Assembly (NCBI GenBank): GCA_039707465.1
Contig: CM077643.1
Location: 240,162,230 to 240,226,229, forward strand
DNA length: 64,000 bases
Source of the DNA: Rhabdophis nuchalis
Lineage: Eukaryota > Chordata > Lepidosauria > Squamata > Natricidae
Direction of reading: 5' to 3'
Shown here: positions 22,977-34,759 of the stretch, in pieces
How the letters are laid out: each line of letters starts with the position of its first letter
Numbering within the stretch: the first letter of the stretch is position 1
The notes under the pieces: model-generated
Databases searched by the model: none
What the model saw: the letters and a program-made list of their open reading frames with translations, nothing else
What the model was told of the DNA's origin: nothing
Translations under genes and position numbers: made by a program

Positions 22977-25344
22977 GTTCTGTCCCTGCTCTTGTCTTCT
23001 ACTTCCCAAGTGGGTGCCTGTACAGTGGCAATGCTTTAGAATGTCCCTTTCATTGTCACGTGTGTCTTTCTAGCTTAATATTGCTTTCCCCCTTTCTACT
23101 TGACTCTGATAGCATAATGGGTGGATTCTGCATAGTCTTCTCACGGATTTTCAGCTTCCCACTACCTACTATTCCTAATTAAGCTCCGTGGCTTCTCATG
23201 ACCACCCATAATGGCAAAGAAGCAATCTGTTCCCCGTGAGAACATGCCAAAATAGCAGATCATGGGGAAAACCAACTTGTGCTCTGCGGGCTGCACTTTT
23301 TACAATAGAGTCTGGCAGCACATAGCAGATTGTCACTTGCTTTGGCTTTACAATGAAACACCTGGGAAACTGTGTCACCTTTAGTAGCTTCAGGCCATCC
23401 ACTAAGCTAGCGATAGAAATAAGGACGGGCAATTGAAGGCTATATGAATGCCTCTGAAGGGAAGGAAGAGCCATAGAAAGCAGACAAATGATGCAAGATG
23501 GACCAAGTTAAAAATGCCAACAAAGCCATCTTTTTTTTGCTGAGAGTTCGGAGGGACTGGTTGTTTTTTTTAAAGATGCATTTAACTGGTTTTCCAAATG
23601 GGCAAATAACTGGAGCAATATTTGGCGATCACGGACTGAAAAGTAAAGGTTGTAGGAGCCTCATTATCCTGGATCTATGGGCAGTCTGTTATTGGGGTGG
23701 GGGTGGGGAGTCCATCTATCCCTCTTACACGTTATAAAGTGTAGTGGCATATTTCCTGCATCAAGAGGCGGTTAGACAACCTGATTCTTCTAGGCCTTAT
23801 AATCCTTTTATGATTTGATGACAGCGGATGAAATCAATTGGTACCTATTTCATTCACAATGAAATGCCAGGCCATTTTCCCTTATGCTGTGAATTGGAAG
23901 GCATTCTTCATTTCCCTAGTAATGCTATCCATCTTGCTAGGTCCTCTTTGTTGCAACTCTTCAGAAAGTTCAGAGTAATGTAATATCAATTAATGTTCCA
24001 TTATTATAAAAAGTTACCTGTCTCTTTAAAAGGTTTCCAGAGTCTTTTTTTCACTAGATCATTTTTCCATCTCACCTCACCATCTCTCTCCCCCCTCTTC
24101 CTTTCTCTCCCTCCTCTGCCTCCCCCCCCCTCTCCTCCCTCTCTCTCAACAGATATAATGGGCTATGTGCATTCAGCTGAAATGTTATACTGTTGATTAG
24201 TATTTATAGCTGGCTTGATAATTATGCTAAGGAAAGGAGAAATACTCTGCACTGAAACCAGAGGAAAAAGATGCTACCAGAATCTGAACTGAAAGCTGGC
24301 TTTGGGGGAAGCTGTAGTGCTTTATAATTATAATCTCACACATTGTCACTTCAGTCACTATGCAAGAAAGCAACCCCACTATACAGAGAGATACAGGAAA
24401 GTAGCTCAAAGCTTTGATCTGGCCAAAGGACATCAAAATGATCTGTGGTCTCAGCACAATGCAAAAAAAAAAATTTGGTCCCACATAATAGTTCCATTTC
24501 AGCATAGGTTCAGCCATGTATTTTAACAAACCCAAGTTTGTGCTGAATTAAAAGTCTGAAAGGGGGAAGGGTTTGACTAAGCAAGAAATGAAGTTGATTC
24601 ATCTTTTAATGGGTTTTATACAGTCATAATCTGAATAAGCAAAGCATGCACCAAATATCCATAATTCATGATGCCTTGCTAAATTTGTAATAATGGAGAC
24701 AATCATGGAGATCCTGTGTATCTTTGATAAAAAGCAGTAATGTTAAATTTATGTTAACAACTATATGAATTTCACATCAAAAATTTATTATTTACATACA
24801 TATTTAGAAACCACCAATCTTGCGGAGTACAGAGCAACTCCGGCAGTAGCAGGACAAGCCTAAATCATACATGTTCCAACTTTGAAATTGTTGGTCAACT
24901 GCAAAAGGACCTTAACTCTAACCAATAGAGATAACTTTTTTCTTCGTATGAATTGCATTTTGAGATAAAAATGATAGTTTTACCATTTTGAAGGCATTTC
25001 TTTGCATACAAAGACCGTTCCAGGACTTTATTTATTCAATCAATGAATCAACCAATCTGGACCACCCACCTCCCAGAGTGACTCTTGTGGGGGGGGGTCT
25101 ATAATTAAAAACCATATACCGGTATGTACTGTATTCTGGAAGGAGGCAAGATGTCGTGCAAACAACCATGTAGAATGCAAGCTAACGACATTATTATGTT
25201 CTGCCTATAATACAGGAATCTCCCCAGTCAACCCAGAGATCACATTGAGTCTCAAAATAACTAGTTGGTGAGAGTCTCGCATTAACTTACTGAGTTCCCT
25301 TTTAAAGTTCTTGAAGTTCTTGTGGTAGTTAATTTCTCAGGTTA
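22977..25344. other. Intergenic, nothing recognised
   Basis: AT-rich DNA with a pyrimidine-rich stretch at about 24055-24150. No gene or named repeat was recognised. Confidence 0.5.
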
Positions 25345-26330
25345 GTGATATGCTGTAGAAGAGTCTGGATGGGGAGAAACAGGCTCCGACTCAACCCGTC
25401 CAAGACCGAGTGGCTGTGGCTTCCGGCGTCACGATATAGCCAGTTGGTGCCATCGCTGGCTATTGGGGGCGAGTCGTTGGCCCCTACAGAGAGGGCTCGC
25501 AACTTGGGTATCCTTCTGGACTCTCGGCTGTCTCTAGAAGACCATATGACAGCCGTGGCCAGGGGGCTTTTTATCAGGTTTGCCTGATACGCCAGTTGCG
25601 CCCCTTTCTGGATCGTGACGCTTTACGCATGGTCACTCAAGCCCTCGTCATTTCCCGTCTGGACTACTGCAACGCTGTCTACATGGGGCTTCCCTTGAGG
25701 TGCACCTGGAGACTCCAGTTAGTTCAGAATGCGGCTGTGCGGGGGATTCTGGGAGCGTCTAGATGCTCCCGCGTGACACCTCCTGCGCGAGCTGCACTGG
25801 CTGCCTGTGGCTTTCCGGGTGCGCTTCAAGGTATTAGTAACCATCTTCAAAGCGCTCCATGGCAAGGGACCTGGCTATCTGCAAGACTGCCTCCTGCTAC
25901 CAAACACCTCCCACCGACCAGTCCGCTCCCACAGAGAGGGCCTCCTCAGGGTGCCATTGGCCAGGCAATGCTGGCTGGCAACCCCTAGGGGGAGAGCCTT
26001 CTCTGTGGCAGCTCCTGCCCTCTGGAATGACCTACCCCCTGACCTACGGACAACCACAGACCTGTGCCAGTTCCGTCGGGCCTTAAAGATCTATCTGTTT
26101 TGTGCGGCCGGCCTGGCGTAGTTTTTTAAATTGTTTTAGTTTTTAAATTGTTTTAGTAAGGGTTTTTTAACAGGATTTAGATCAGGCCAATCTATTTAAT
26201 ATATTTTTAATTGTATTTTTAATTGTACTTTATGTATTATATTATTGATCTTATTATTGCCTGTACACCGCTCTGAGTCCCTCAAGGGAGAAGGGCAGTC
26301 TAAAAATTTAATAAATCCTAAATCCTAAAG
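25345..26330 (+). mobile_element. L2-clade LINE, 5'-truncated, frameshifted
   Basis: The + strand carries the C-terminal ORF2 region in three pieces of frame: 25345-25587 (RLNPSKTEWLWLPASRYSQL), 25596 onward (FLDRDALRMVTQALVISRLD) and 25807-26121 (FRVRFKVLVTIFKALHG, LWNDLPPDLRTTTDL). Frame breaks lie near 25575-25600 and 25780-25810. The 3' UTR ends with GTACACCGCTCTGAGTCCC and a tail of the 7-mer TCCTAAA type (26310-26328), not ATT. It is therefore a different subfamily from the copies at 5.5 and 10.8 kb, closer to the one at 54-55.9 kb. Confidence 0.85.
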
Positions 26331-26559
26331 AAGAAGTACTTCTGCTTCCTCTAAATATTCTGCCATCAGCTTCCCTGAATGACCACGGTCCGACTGTTGT
26401 TCGAAAATAAGACAATTTTCTCCATCAAGGACACAACACAAAACATTCAAAAAGCAAAAGAACTGTTGAATGACACTTGAATGATGGAGTACAATCTCAT
26501 AAACCGAGTATAGATGCTGGATAACCAAACCTAGAAAACTCAATGATCTAACTAAAAAA

Positions 26560-26920
26560 GGTCAAACCATAATGCAGTGACATGGAAAACTATGGACCAG
26601 TCTTCTTACACTTCTCTGGATGCCAATATACAAAATTGGCACACCATCCAGTTTTATCACTACTACTATGGACACTAACATACAGCTTAGCCAAATATCT
26701 TACCAAGAAATGTGGACATTTCATAGATGGAAATGAATATTCCATCAATCACTACTAGAATCCATCAAGAAAACAGAATATCTAACATCTAAGGAACCTA
26801 GAAATCACAGCCTCACTTGATATTACTGCATTCTTTACATTCATCAATCCTAAAAGAGCAAAATTATCAATTGCAGCACTCATAAACAACAAACAGACAC
26901 ACACACACACACAAGACAAA
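26560..26920 (+). mobile_element. Probable Penelope-like retroelement fragment
   Basis: Broken translation of the + strand resembles Penelope-like reverse transcriptase. YSLAKYLTKKCGHFIDGNEY near 26690-26740 matches the SPTYNLAK..L region, and TASLDITAFFTFINPKRAK near 26810-26870 matches the block containing the first catalytic Asp (S/F-D-V-x-x-L-F-T). An upstream segment resembles LPKIHK.GTP. Frames are shifted against each other, so this is a decayed fragment. Assignment is by eye from motif order only. Confidence 0.5.
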
Positions 26921-27769
26921 CACCTTTGATGGACTCAAGCTGGTAAGAACAAAAGAGTAACAAATTACACTTACAGGCTATTCTGATCTGGAGAACGAAT
27001 AATGCAACCTGCACAACCAAGTGTACTATATGTGACACACCAACCAAATACTTAACCCAGCAGCACACAAAATAAGTTGAATAATAATTTTATTCAGACG
27101 AGTGTGTTGTAACCTAGAACTCCAGTAACCAGAAATAGATAATCTATAGAACATTTCCAGTGGAATAGATACCGACTTGACAATTCTCTTTGAAGCAGGC
27201 TACATTAAGGCTGGGATGAGAGTAATAAAATGCTGTCAAAACATTCCTGGGAATTAAAGAACATGGTACGAGTTCCATTAGTTTTCCTATAATTTCATCT
27301 ATACACATAGCAAGAGGAGAGTAGCAAATGTCAAAATGATACAATGAGTCCTTTGGGTTTAAATCACAGAAATCAGATCTCATTGCTCCTCTGTGTAAAA
27401 GAATCAGTTAACTTTCTTCTGATAAGTAGAAACTAAGATAGTGAAGAGCAAATAAGCAAAAAAAAAATTCTACTAGAATTTGCCAATTCACAAGATCAAT
27501 GATTGCTTCCTTCACTTCATTTATAAATGGGCACAGTGCCTTCAGCTCTTCCACCTCACTATATGGAAACCAGGCCTTTGAAAACAAGAAGAAATGAACT
27601 ACTGGAATAAAGCATTCAGAAGCCAAAAATATACAAAATACATCAATTGCGGGTGGGATATGTTGATTTACTATCACACCAGTGCAAAAAGAATAGCAAT
27701 GACAAATTTGAGAGCAGGTTGATGATAAATGAAGAAAGAAGGGCGGTCCCCAGTTAAATCCACAAGACC
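26921..27769. other. Intergenic, possibly repeat-derived
   Basis: AT-rich, with no recognised gene. Part may be the continuation of the Penelope-like fragment, but I cannot support it. Confidence 0.35.
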
Positions 27770-28017
27770 CATGCCTGATTGCCCCTCTTTTAGCAATAGC
27801 TTTTAGGCTTATATCCTACACACCCCTTTAGCACTCTTTGGGCTGATTACAATGTAGAAGCATTATTTGCATATTGCCCCCAACCATCTTAGGTCCTCAT
27901 TTTACCAATCTCAGAAGGGTGGAAAGCTGAGTCAACCTTGAGCCTTGTCAGGATTGAACCCCAGGCTGTGGGCAGAGTTTGCCCACAATACTGCACTGAA
28001 CCACCAGGGCTCTTTTA
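27770..28017 (-). mobile_element. tRNA-derived SINE
   Basis: Read on the minus strand, it starts with AGCCCTGGTGGTTCAGTGCA, resembling a tRNA A box (28012-27990), followed at a suitable distance by GGTTCAATCC (27960-27951), a B-box match. A non-tRNA body follows with AATGAGGACCTAAGATGG, ending in GCTATTGCTAAAAG. The SINE name is not certain. The left end is approximate. Confidence 0.6.
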
Positions 28018-28023
28018 GATGTA

Positions 28024-28837
28024 CCGTATTGTTCGGAGTATAAGACGCACCTTTTTTCCTCTAAAAAGAGGCTGAAAATCTGGGTGCGTCTTATACATCG
28101 AATACAGCATTTTTTTTACTCTTGAAACCCCGCCCCTTCACCAAAATGTCCATGCCCATACCATTATGGAGGCTTCCAGAGAGCTCCTGGGGGCTGGAGA
28201 GGGCAGAAATGAGCAAAAACTGGTTTTTTTGTCCCCCCAGCCCCCAGCAGCACTCTATAAGCCTCCATAAGGCTATGCATGCAATTTATTTGACCAAAAG
28301 GGCCCCTTTTCACGAAAAAATGGCCATTTTTTCCTTGTTTTGCCCCCCCCCCAGCATTCTGCAAGCCCCCCCAAGGCTATTCATGCCTTTTATTTGAAAA
28401 AAAAGCGGCCCGTTTTTGTGAAAAACAGGCCGTTTGGGGGAGGTTTGCAAAGTGCAAAAAGGGGTTTTTTTTCCCTTTTGAAAACTGTTTAGTTAGAGTG
28501 ATTGATGAGAATTACCTTGGTCAAGTACTGTGCCTGCAGAAACAAAGATTTGTTCCAAAGGTGGTCAGTGATTTCCTTCTCCAGCACATGGGTAAATACA
28601 CCTGGAAACATCTACCTACCTACCTATTCTCTCTCTCCCTACTTATCTACTGTATTTTTTTCTCTCTCTCTATTGCTCTCTCTCTCTATTGCTCTACCTA
28701 CCTATCTACACTCTCTCTCCCCATCTATCTACTGTATTTCTCTTTCTCTCCCCTCTATCTACCTATATACCTACCTACCTACTCTCTCTCTCTCCCTACC
28801 TATCTACTGTATTTATATATATTTATATTTATATATA

Positions 28838-28930
<93 letters not shown>

Positions 28931-29234
28931 CTACCTACTTACTTATCTACACTCTCTCTCTCCCTACTTACCTACTGTATTTCTCTCTCTCCCCTCTACC
29001 TACTCTCTCTCTCTCTCCCTACCTACGTACTGTATTTCTCTCTCTCTCTCCTTCCCTCCCTCCCTCTATCTACCTACCTACCTATTCTCTCTCCCTCCCT
29101 CCCTACCTACTGTATTTCTCTTTCTCTCCCTCTCTATTCCTCTTTCTACCTACCTACTTTTTTTAAAAAAATTGCCTCTTCAAAACCTGGGTGCGTCTTA
29201 TACTACGGTGCATCTTATACTCCGATAAATACAG
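28024..29234. mobile_element. Mariner-type MITE with expanded microsatellites
   Basis: The left end CCGTATTGTTCGGAGTATAA and the inverse right end (TTATACTCCGATAAATACAG) are bracketed by TA (28022-28023 and 29235-29236). Internal sequence shares both the GCCTCCATAAGGCTATGCAT phrases and the unique segment AGTGATTGATGAGAATTACC with 18474-19235, in the opposite orientation. The tail part is filled with CTAC, CTCT and TA microsatellites. Confidence 0.82.
28600..29160. repeat. CTAC / CT / TA microsatellite cluster
   Basis: A mosaic of (CTAC)n, (CT)n and a TA run of about 85 bases (28840-28925). It yields long spurious frames rich in Tyr, Ile, Leu and Ser on the + strand. It lies within the MITE. 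Confidence 0.95.
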
Positions 29235-29484
29235 TACTATGTTGGGTTCTTCCAGTCGAACTCAAAGATAATTCTTATTTTAAAAGAATTTACTCCATTG
29301 TTCAGCCTCCAGTCAACCTCTCTGATTTCTTTCAGAGGATTTTGTGCTCTTTTCCATCCTTAAGCTGTCACAAAACAATGATGGTATACCGTAATTGCCT
29401 TACCACTAATCCTTATGTTGCATCTGTTACATCTATTCCCAGTCGCAGCTCCATGATTTCTAAATAGAAGTCTAGAAATATATA

Positions 29485-31086
29485 CAACTGAAACTCAAAA
29501 AATTAGAATATCGTGCAAAAGTTCATTTATTTCAGTAATGCGACTTAAAAGGTGAAACTAACATATGAGATAGGCTCATTACAAGTAAAGCAAGATAGTT
29601 CAAGCCATGATTTGTCATAATTGTGATGGTTATGGCGTACAGCTCATGAAAACTGCAAACCCACAATCTCAGAAAATTAGAATATTACATGCAATCAATA
29701 AAACAAGGATTGTACATAGAACAATATCAAACCTCTGAAAAGTTTAAGCATGCATGTGTACTCAGTACTTGGTTTGGGCCCCTTTTGCAGCAATTACTGC
29801 CTCAATGCGGCGTGGCATGGAAGCTATCAGCCTGTGGCACTGCTGAGGTGTTATGGAAGACCAGGATGCTTCAATAGCGGCCTTCAGCTGTTCTGCATTG
29901 TTTGGTCTCATGTCTCTCATCTTTCTCTTGGCAATGCTCCATAGATTCTCTAGGGGGTTCAGGTCAGAGGAGTTTGCTGGCCAATCAAGCACAGTAATCC
30001 CATGGTCGTTGAACCAGGTTTTGGTGCTTTTAGCAATGGGGGCAAGTGCCAAGTCCTGCTGGAAAATGAAGTCAGCATCCCCATAAAGCTCGTCTGTGGA
30101 AGGAAGCATGAAGTGCTCCAAAATCTCTTGGTAGATGGCTGTGTTGACCCTGAACTTAATGAAGCACAGTGGACCAACACCAGCAGATGACATGGCTCCC
30201 CAAATCAACACCGACTTTGGAAACTTCACACTGGACTTCAAGCATCTTGCAGTGTGCCTCTCCATTCTTCCTCCATACTCTGGGTCCTTGGTTCCAAATG
30301 AGATGCAAAAGTTGCTCTCATCAAAAAAGAGGACTTTAGACCACTGAGCAACAGGTCAGGTCTGTTTTTCTTTAGCCCAGGTAAGATGCTTCTGACATTT
30401 GTTGTTCAGGAGCAGCTTGACAAGAGGAATATGACATTTGAAGTGCATGTCCAGGATATGTCTGTGTGTGGTGGCTCTTGATGCACTGACTCCAGCCTCA
30501 GTCCATTCCATGTGAACGTCCCCAACACTTTTGAATGGCCTTTTCCTGATAATCCCCTCCAGGCTGCGGTCATCCCTGCTGCTTGTGCACCTTTTTCTTC
30601 CACACTTCCCTTCCACATAACTTTCTATTAATGTGCTTTGATACAGCACTTTGGGGACATCCAACCTCTTTAGCAATTACCTTTTGAGGCTTTCCCTCCT
30701 TATGGAGGGTGTCAATGATGGTTTTCTGCACAACTGTCAGGTCAGCAGTCTTTCCCATGATTGTGATTCCTACAGAACCAGACTAAGAGACTATTTAAAG
30801 GCTCAGGAACCCTTTGCATGTGTTATGGCTTAATTAGCTGATTGGAGTGGGACACTTTGAGCCTAGAATATTGCACCTTTTCACAATATTTTAATTTTCG
30901 GAGATTGTGGATTTGGGGTTTTCATGAGCTGTAAGCCATAATCTTCACAATTATGACAAATCACGGCTTGAACTATCTTGCTTTGCATGTAATGAGTCTC
31001 TCTCATATATTAGTCTCACCTTTTAAGTTACATTACTGAAATAAATGAACTTTTGCACTATATTCTAATTTTTCGAGTTTCACCTG
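29485..31086 (-). mobile_element. Tc1-like transposon, 1.6 kb, inactivated
   Basis: Ends are long imperfect inverted repeats of about 200 bases (left CAACTGAAACTCAAAAAATT, right inverse of CAGGTGAAACTCGAAAAATT), bracketed by TA (29483-29484, 31087-31088). The length, TA duplication and minus-strand transposase identify a Tc1 member of the Tc1/mariner superfamily. It is essentially full length. The long terminal repeats are unlike the roughly 30-base ends of simple mariners. Confidence 0.92.
29762..30758 (-). pseudogene. Tc1-like transposase, broken by frameshift and stop
   Basis: Transposases of this family cut and paste DNA at TA sites. The N-terminus (30758 downward) starts MGKTADLTVVQKTIIDTL and has the first helix-turn-helix (KVIAKEVGCPQSAVSKHIN). 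A frameshift near 30600-30615 moves it to the next frame, with the second DNA-binding part (SRDDRSLEGIIRKRPFKSVG). An in-frame TGA at 30356-30358 then stands where family members have Trp. Past it, the same frame has the catalytic core: FFDESNF (first Asp), IFQQD (second Asp), and NPLENLW (Glu) with exactly 34 residues between the second Asp and the Glu, the DD34E signature. It ends at 29762. Only two disabling lesions were seen, so the copy died recently. Confidence 0.9.
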
Positions 31087-31088
31087 TA

Positions 31089-33270
31089 GGTGTTAAAATC
31101 AGGGAAAAGGTGAATTGAGAAGGAAAACACCCCCACCCCTTCACCCAAGCAATGGAGAATGTATTGAGAGATGGACTTTTTTCCAGAATCACAGCTTCTG
31201 TTTCATTAAACTAAGCATAACTCCAGAGTTGAATTTTGATTCACTCTCCTCCCCTTCCACTTGTGGAAAGCGGGACCAAATACTTGTGGAAATTAGAATC
31301 TAGACGGCATCCTAATGGAAGAAAACTGCTATATACTAGAGATGGATAGCCAGGTATTCCCCTAACACTAAAAATGGCTAATCATTGATTTATGGAACCT
31401 CAACGAATGAATCATTATAAGCATCCAAAGATACATAGAGAACATTGAGAAACTGAGAGGGAAGCAGAAGAAAGTGTAGGCCTTTAAGAGATCATGTCCA
31501 TTGATAGAAGCCACCATTGGCTGCTTAAGCTTTGGCTATCCAACATCTGGAATGGGACAGCATGTCACCCACAGCACTCTTCTATGCCCATAAGATAGTG
31601 CCAACTAGATTACGGATGTAGAATAGGCTAATACAACTTCTGCCCATTCAACCTCCGTCAGCCTCAAGTTTCCCGAGACCTTGTTCTGTCTAACAATAGA
31701 GCTGGCCTGAATTGTTGCAACCTATTTATGTTCCATCACAGACTCTTTCCCTGGGGTGCAAGGTGTGTATCAGGCAGCAGTGGGGATTCTTGTGTGCAAA
31801 ATGGCTTTATATATATGGCCGCAATAAAAGGAATTGTCTGTCTCCTGCCCTGCCCTTACATCAGCTTTATTTTTCCAGAGACTTTTGCTAAATTAAATAA
31901 TGCTGGATATGGCTACACAGATGGCCCTTAATATATTTTTAAAAATGCATCCAGTACCAGAGGTGCTTCAATAGGTTCAGTCTGTCTGTTTCCTTCTGGT
32001 CTCCTCCCACTGATACATGTATTCATCCCAAGCAATGTAGCAATTAATGCCAACATATTATTCTCTACACTGCTGAACAGGAACCAGTAGATTCTACTGC
32101 AACCTTCCTTACTCGGTAACCTCTAGAAGTATGAACTTGAACACCCAGAGGTCTCACAATGACTATCCTGGCTGGGGTTAGTCCCAGTTGTGGGGGAAGA
32201 ATGTCTATAAAGATAGGATAGCACTGTTAGATATACCATCCATGGCAATAATATGTAGTATTGACTGTTACACACTACTTCTTCAAGATGCTTAATCTAG
32301 TTAACTGTTGACTCAATCAACGCTCCTTATTGGCAAGTTCTGGCATCATCACACAGAGCCAAAAATTATTATTCTGGCAACATATCTGACTTCGGCCAAG
32401 AAATTCCTACTACTGATAGAGTCCTTTATCAGGTAAATATGGGCAAGGTGTCAAAACATCATAGCCCCTTTCTATGGTCCCAGAATATATGTACCCCTAC
32501 ATTGACCCAGTTAAGCTGGTTGTGGGAACGAGGCCAGTAAGTTGAATGAATTCCATCCATCCAGGTTATAAAAGAATCCTATGTCTCTTCCTGGATGAAA
32601 CTGAACTGTTTTAAGTTGTTAGAGCGTAAATTCAGTGTAATGGCTAGTGTTACATTAAAACATGAGAGATTGTGATTTCTAGTCCTTCCTAGGCAGGAAA
32701 GCCCAGGTAGATCACTTTGGACCAAGTGGACCAGCATTTACAGATGCTAACCAATGGCTTCTGTGAACCTGGCCTACATCTGAGAGGAAGACTGCAATGG
32801 TGTATTGGCTTAGCTCTGCTCTTGAGCCCAGTTATGGGAATCACTAAAATTAATCCTTTTAGGAGTTAGGTAGTCTTTATTTTGCATGAGGAGGTTGCTT
32901 TTAAGCCCACTCTTATTTATATGGCACTATAGTATGTGAGAAACACGTTGCTATCTGGTAAGGCAGAAGAAGCCGGGGTTTTTACAATGGGCCAAAATTC
33001 ACTGCCTTGGTCAGCAGAACTGGTGAAGCCAAAAGGTGAAGCCAAAAACTGGTGAAGCCAAAAACCAGGGAACAGCCACTGTTTTTCCTCCCTTCTTCCT
33101 GAATTTCCTCCAAATACTGAACCAATCATGACTTCTCCTCCTGCTCTTCCTCCTCCTCCTCATCCCACTACTATACTGCTTGTCCCTTTCCCAGGAGAGG
33201 CCTTTAGCAATTTCACAAGCCTCGTTTTCCTTTCCAGTTTTGGGACCTTTTCAACCGTAAGCTCAGGGGG
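31089..33270. other. Intergenic, nothing recognised
   Basis: About 2.2 kb of AT-rich DNA. A short direct repeat GGTGAAGCCAAAA occurs three times at about 33012-33063. No gene was recognised. Confidence 0.5.
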
Positions 33271-33870
33271 GTCTGGCTATGGCGTCGAGGCCATGAAACC
33301 AACAAGGAGGTGCCCAGCTCCGTTTCAGGGGAAGCCCAGTTTTCGTCGCGATCGGAGTCACTGGCGGCAAGGCTGGGGTGGGGGTGGGGGGTAAAGAGGT
33401 CTCCACACGCTTTAGGCCGCGCTCCTTGCACCCGGAGCCAGGGCGCTCGCTTCCCAGTTCAGACGCCTTACGAAGGCTCGCCTCCCTCGTCCAAAAGCAA
33501 CCCGGATCAGTTTATTCTCTGCCCAGAAGTCCTCTCTTCCGCGCTTGCGAATCGTCTCTCGGCCGTCGCCTCGATCCGAGGGCGGGGGCGGACTTGGCCC
33601 AGCTCCCGACCGCCTTTCCGGATCTCCCTCACAGGCCTGGACCGACCCCCTTCCTTCCATCCGGCTTCCCCCTTCGCAGAAGCCCCGGGTTGACTACAGG
33701 CTTTCTCTGCCGGTTCCGAAACCGCGGATCGGCCGAACCCTCCGTCCCTGAGTTCGCCGCTCCGATGCCATTCGGGCTTTGGGATGGCTGAGAAGGAGCC
33801 TCCATTCGCATGGTCTCCCTTGTAGCCTCGGCCGATCGTGGGCCGAAGGAACGGGCCGGAAGGGCCGAAA
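33271..33870. promoter_or_regulatory. CpG-rich island, far upstream of TLX3
   Basis: A sharp rise in G+C and CpG density begins here (many CGCG, TCGCGATCGG and CCGGAT words) after 30 kb of AT-rich DNA. Open frames on both strands are a by-product of low stop-codon density and do not resemble a known protein. It may be an outlying CpG island of the TLX3 regulatory domain or the start of a non-coding RNA; the sequence does not say which. Confidence 0.5.
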
Positions 33871-34199
33871 GCAGAGTCAGACGTTAAGTCAGAACAATAA
33901 TGATGATTACTCAGCAATCTGGTCTTCTGAACCTTCCTCCCAGCTTTGGATCCTTCTGCTATTCGACCCTACGGCTGTAAGGGGTTTGTTTCTGGGGAGG
34001 CGGGAGTGAGCCTGCATGTATTACGGAGTTTTCAAAACTCCCGAGATAAGAACGCACGGTCGGACAAGTCTGTCCCCACCGCCTTTTCAGGGTAGTTTAC
34101 CATAAGGGGGTTTCCTTGGGCCTTTCGACTTGGCCATGGAGAGGCACTTCGTCCCCCTATGGCAGGGGGCAGGGACGGAAGCGGTTCTATCCTGTAATA
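33871..34199. other. Intergenic between CpG island and pyrimidine tract
   Basis: Moderate G+C, no gene seen. Confidence 0.4.
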
Positions 34200-34691
34200 C
34201 CTTCCTCCCTCCCTCCCTCCCTTCCTTCCCCTTCCTTCTTTCCCCTTCCTTCCTTCTTTCCTTCCTTCCCCTTCCTTCCTTCTCCTTCCTTCCCCTTCTT
34301 TCCTTCCTTCCTTCCTTACCCTTCCTTCCTTCTCCTTCCTTCCTTCTCCTTCCTTCCTTCCCCTTCTTTCTTTCTCCTTCCTTCCCCTTCTTTCCTTCCT
34401 TCCTTCCCATTCCTTCCTTCTTTCCTTCTCCTTCCTTCCCCTTTTTCCTTCCTTCCTTCCCCTTCCTTCCTTCTTTCCTTCCCCTTCTTTCCTTCCCCTT
34501 CCTTCCTTCCCTCCCCTTCCTTCCTTCTTTCCTTCCCCTTCCTTCCCCTTCCTTCTTCCCTTCCCCTTCCTTCCTTTTTTCCTTCCTTCCTTCCCATTCC
34601 TTCCTTCCTTCCCATTCCTTCCTTCCCCTTCCTTCCTTCCTTTCTTCCTTCCCCTTCCTTCTTTCCTTCCCCGTCCTTCTTTCCTTCCCTT
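34200..34691. repeat. (TTCC)n-rich pyrimidine tract, 0.49 kb
   Basis: Nearly pure T/C sequence built of CCTT units with variants. It gives spurious 200-codon frames on both strands. Long homopurine/homopyrimidine DNA can form triplex (H-DNA) structures. Confidence 0.97.
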
Positions 34692-34759
34692 TGGTTGCAC
34701 CCATTCTTTGCCTCTTCCCTCCCTTCCACCGCTCTTTCAACCTGCCTCACTCACTAACT

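Noticed and set aside
28502..29467. 321-codon frame rich in Tyr, Ile, Ser and Leu
   Set aside because: Translation of CTAC, CT and TA microsatellites within a MITE.
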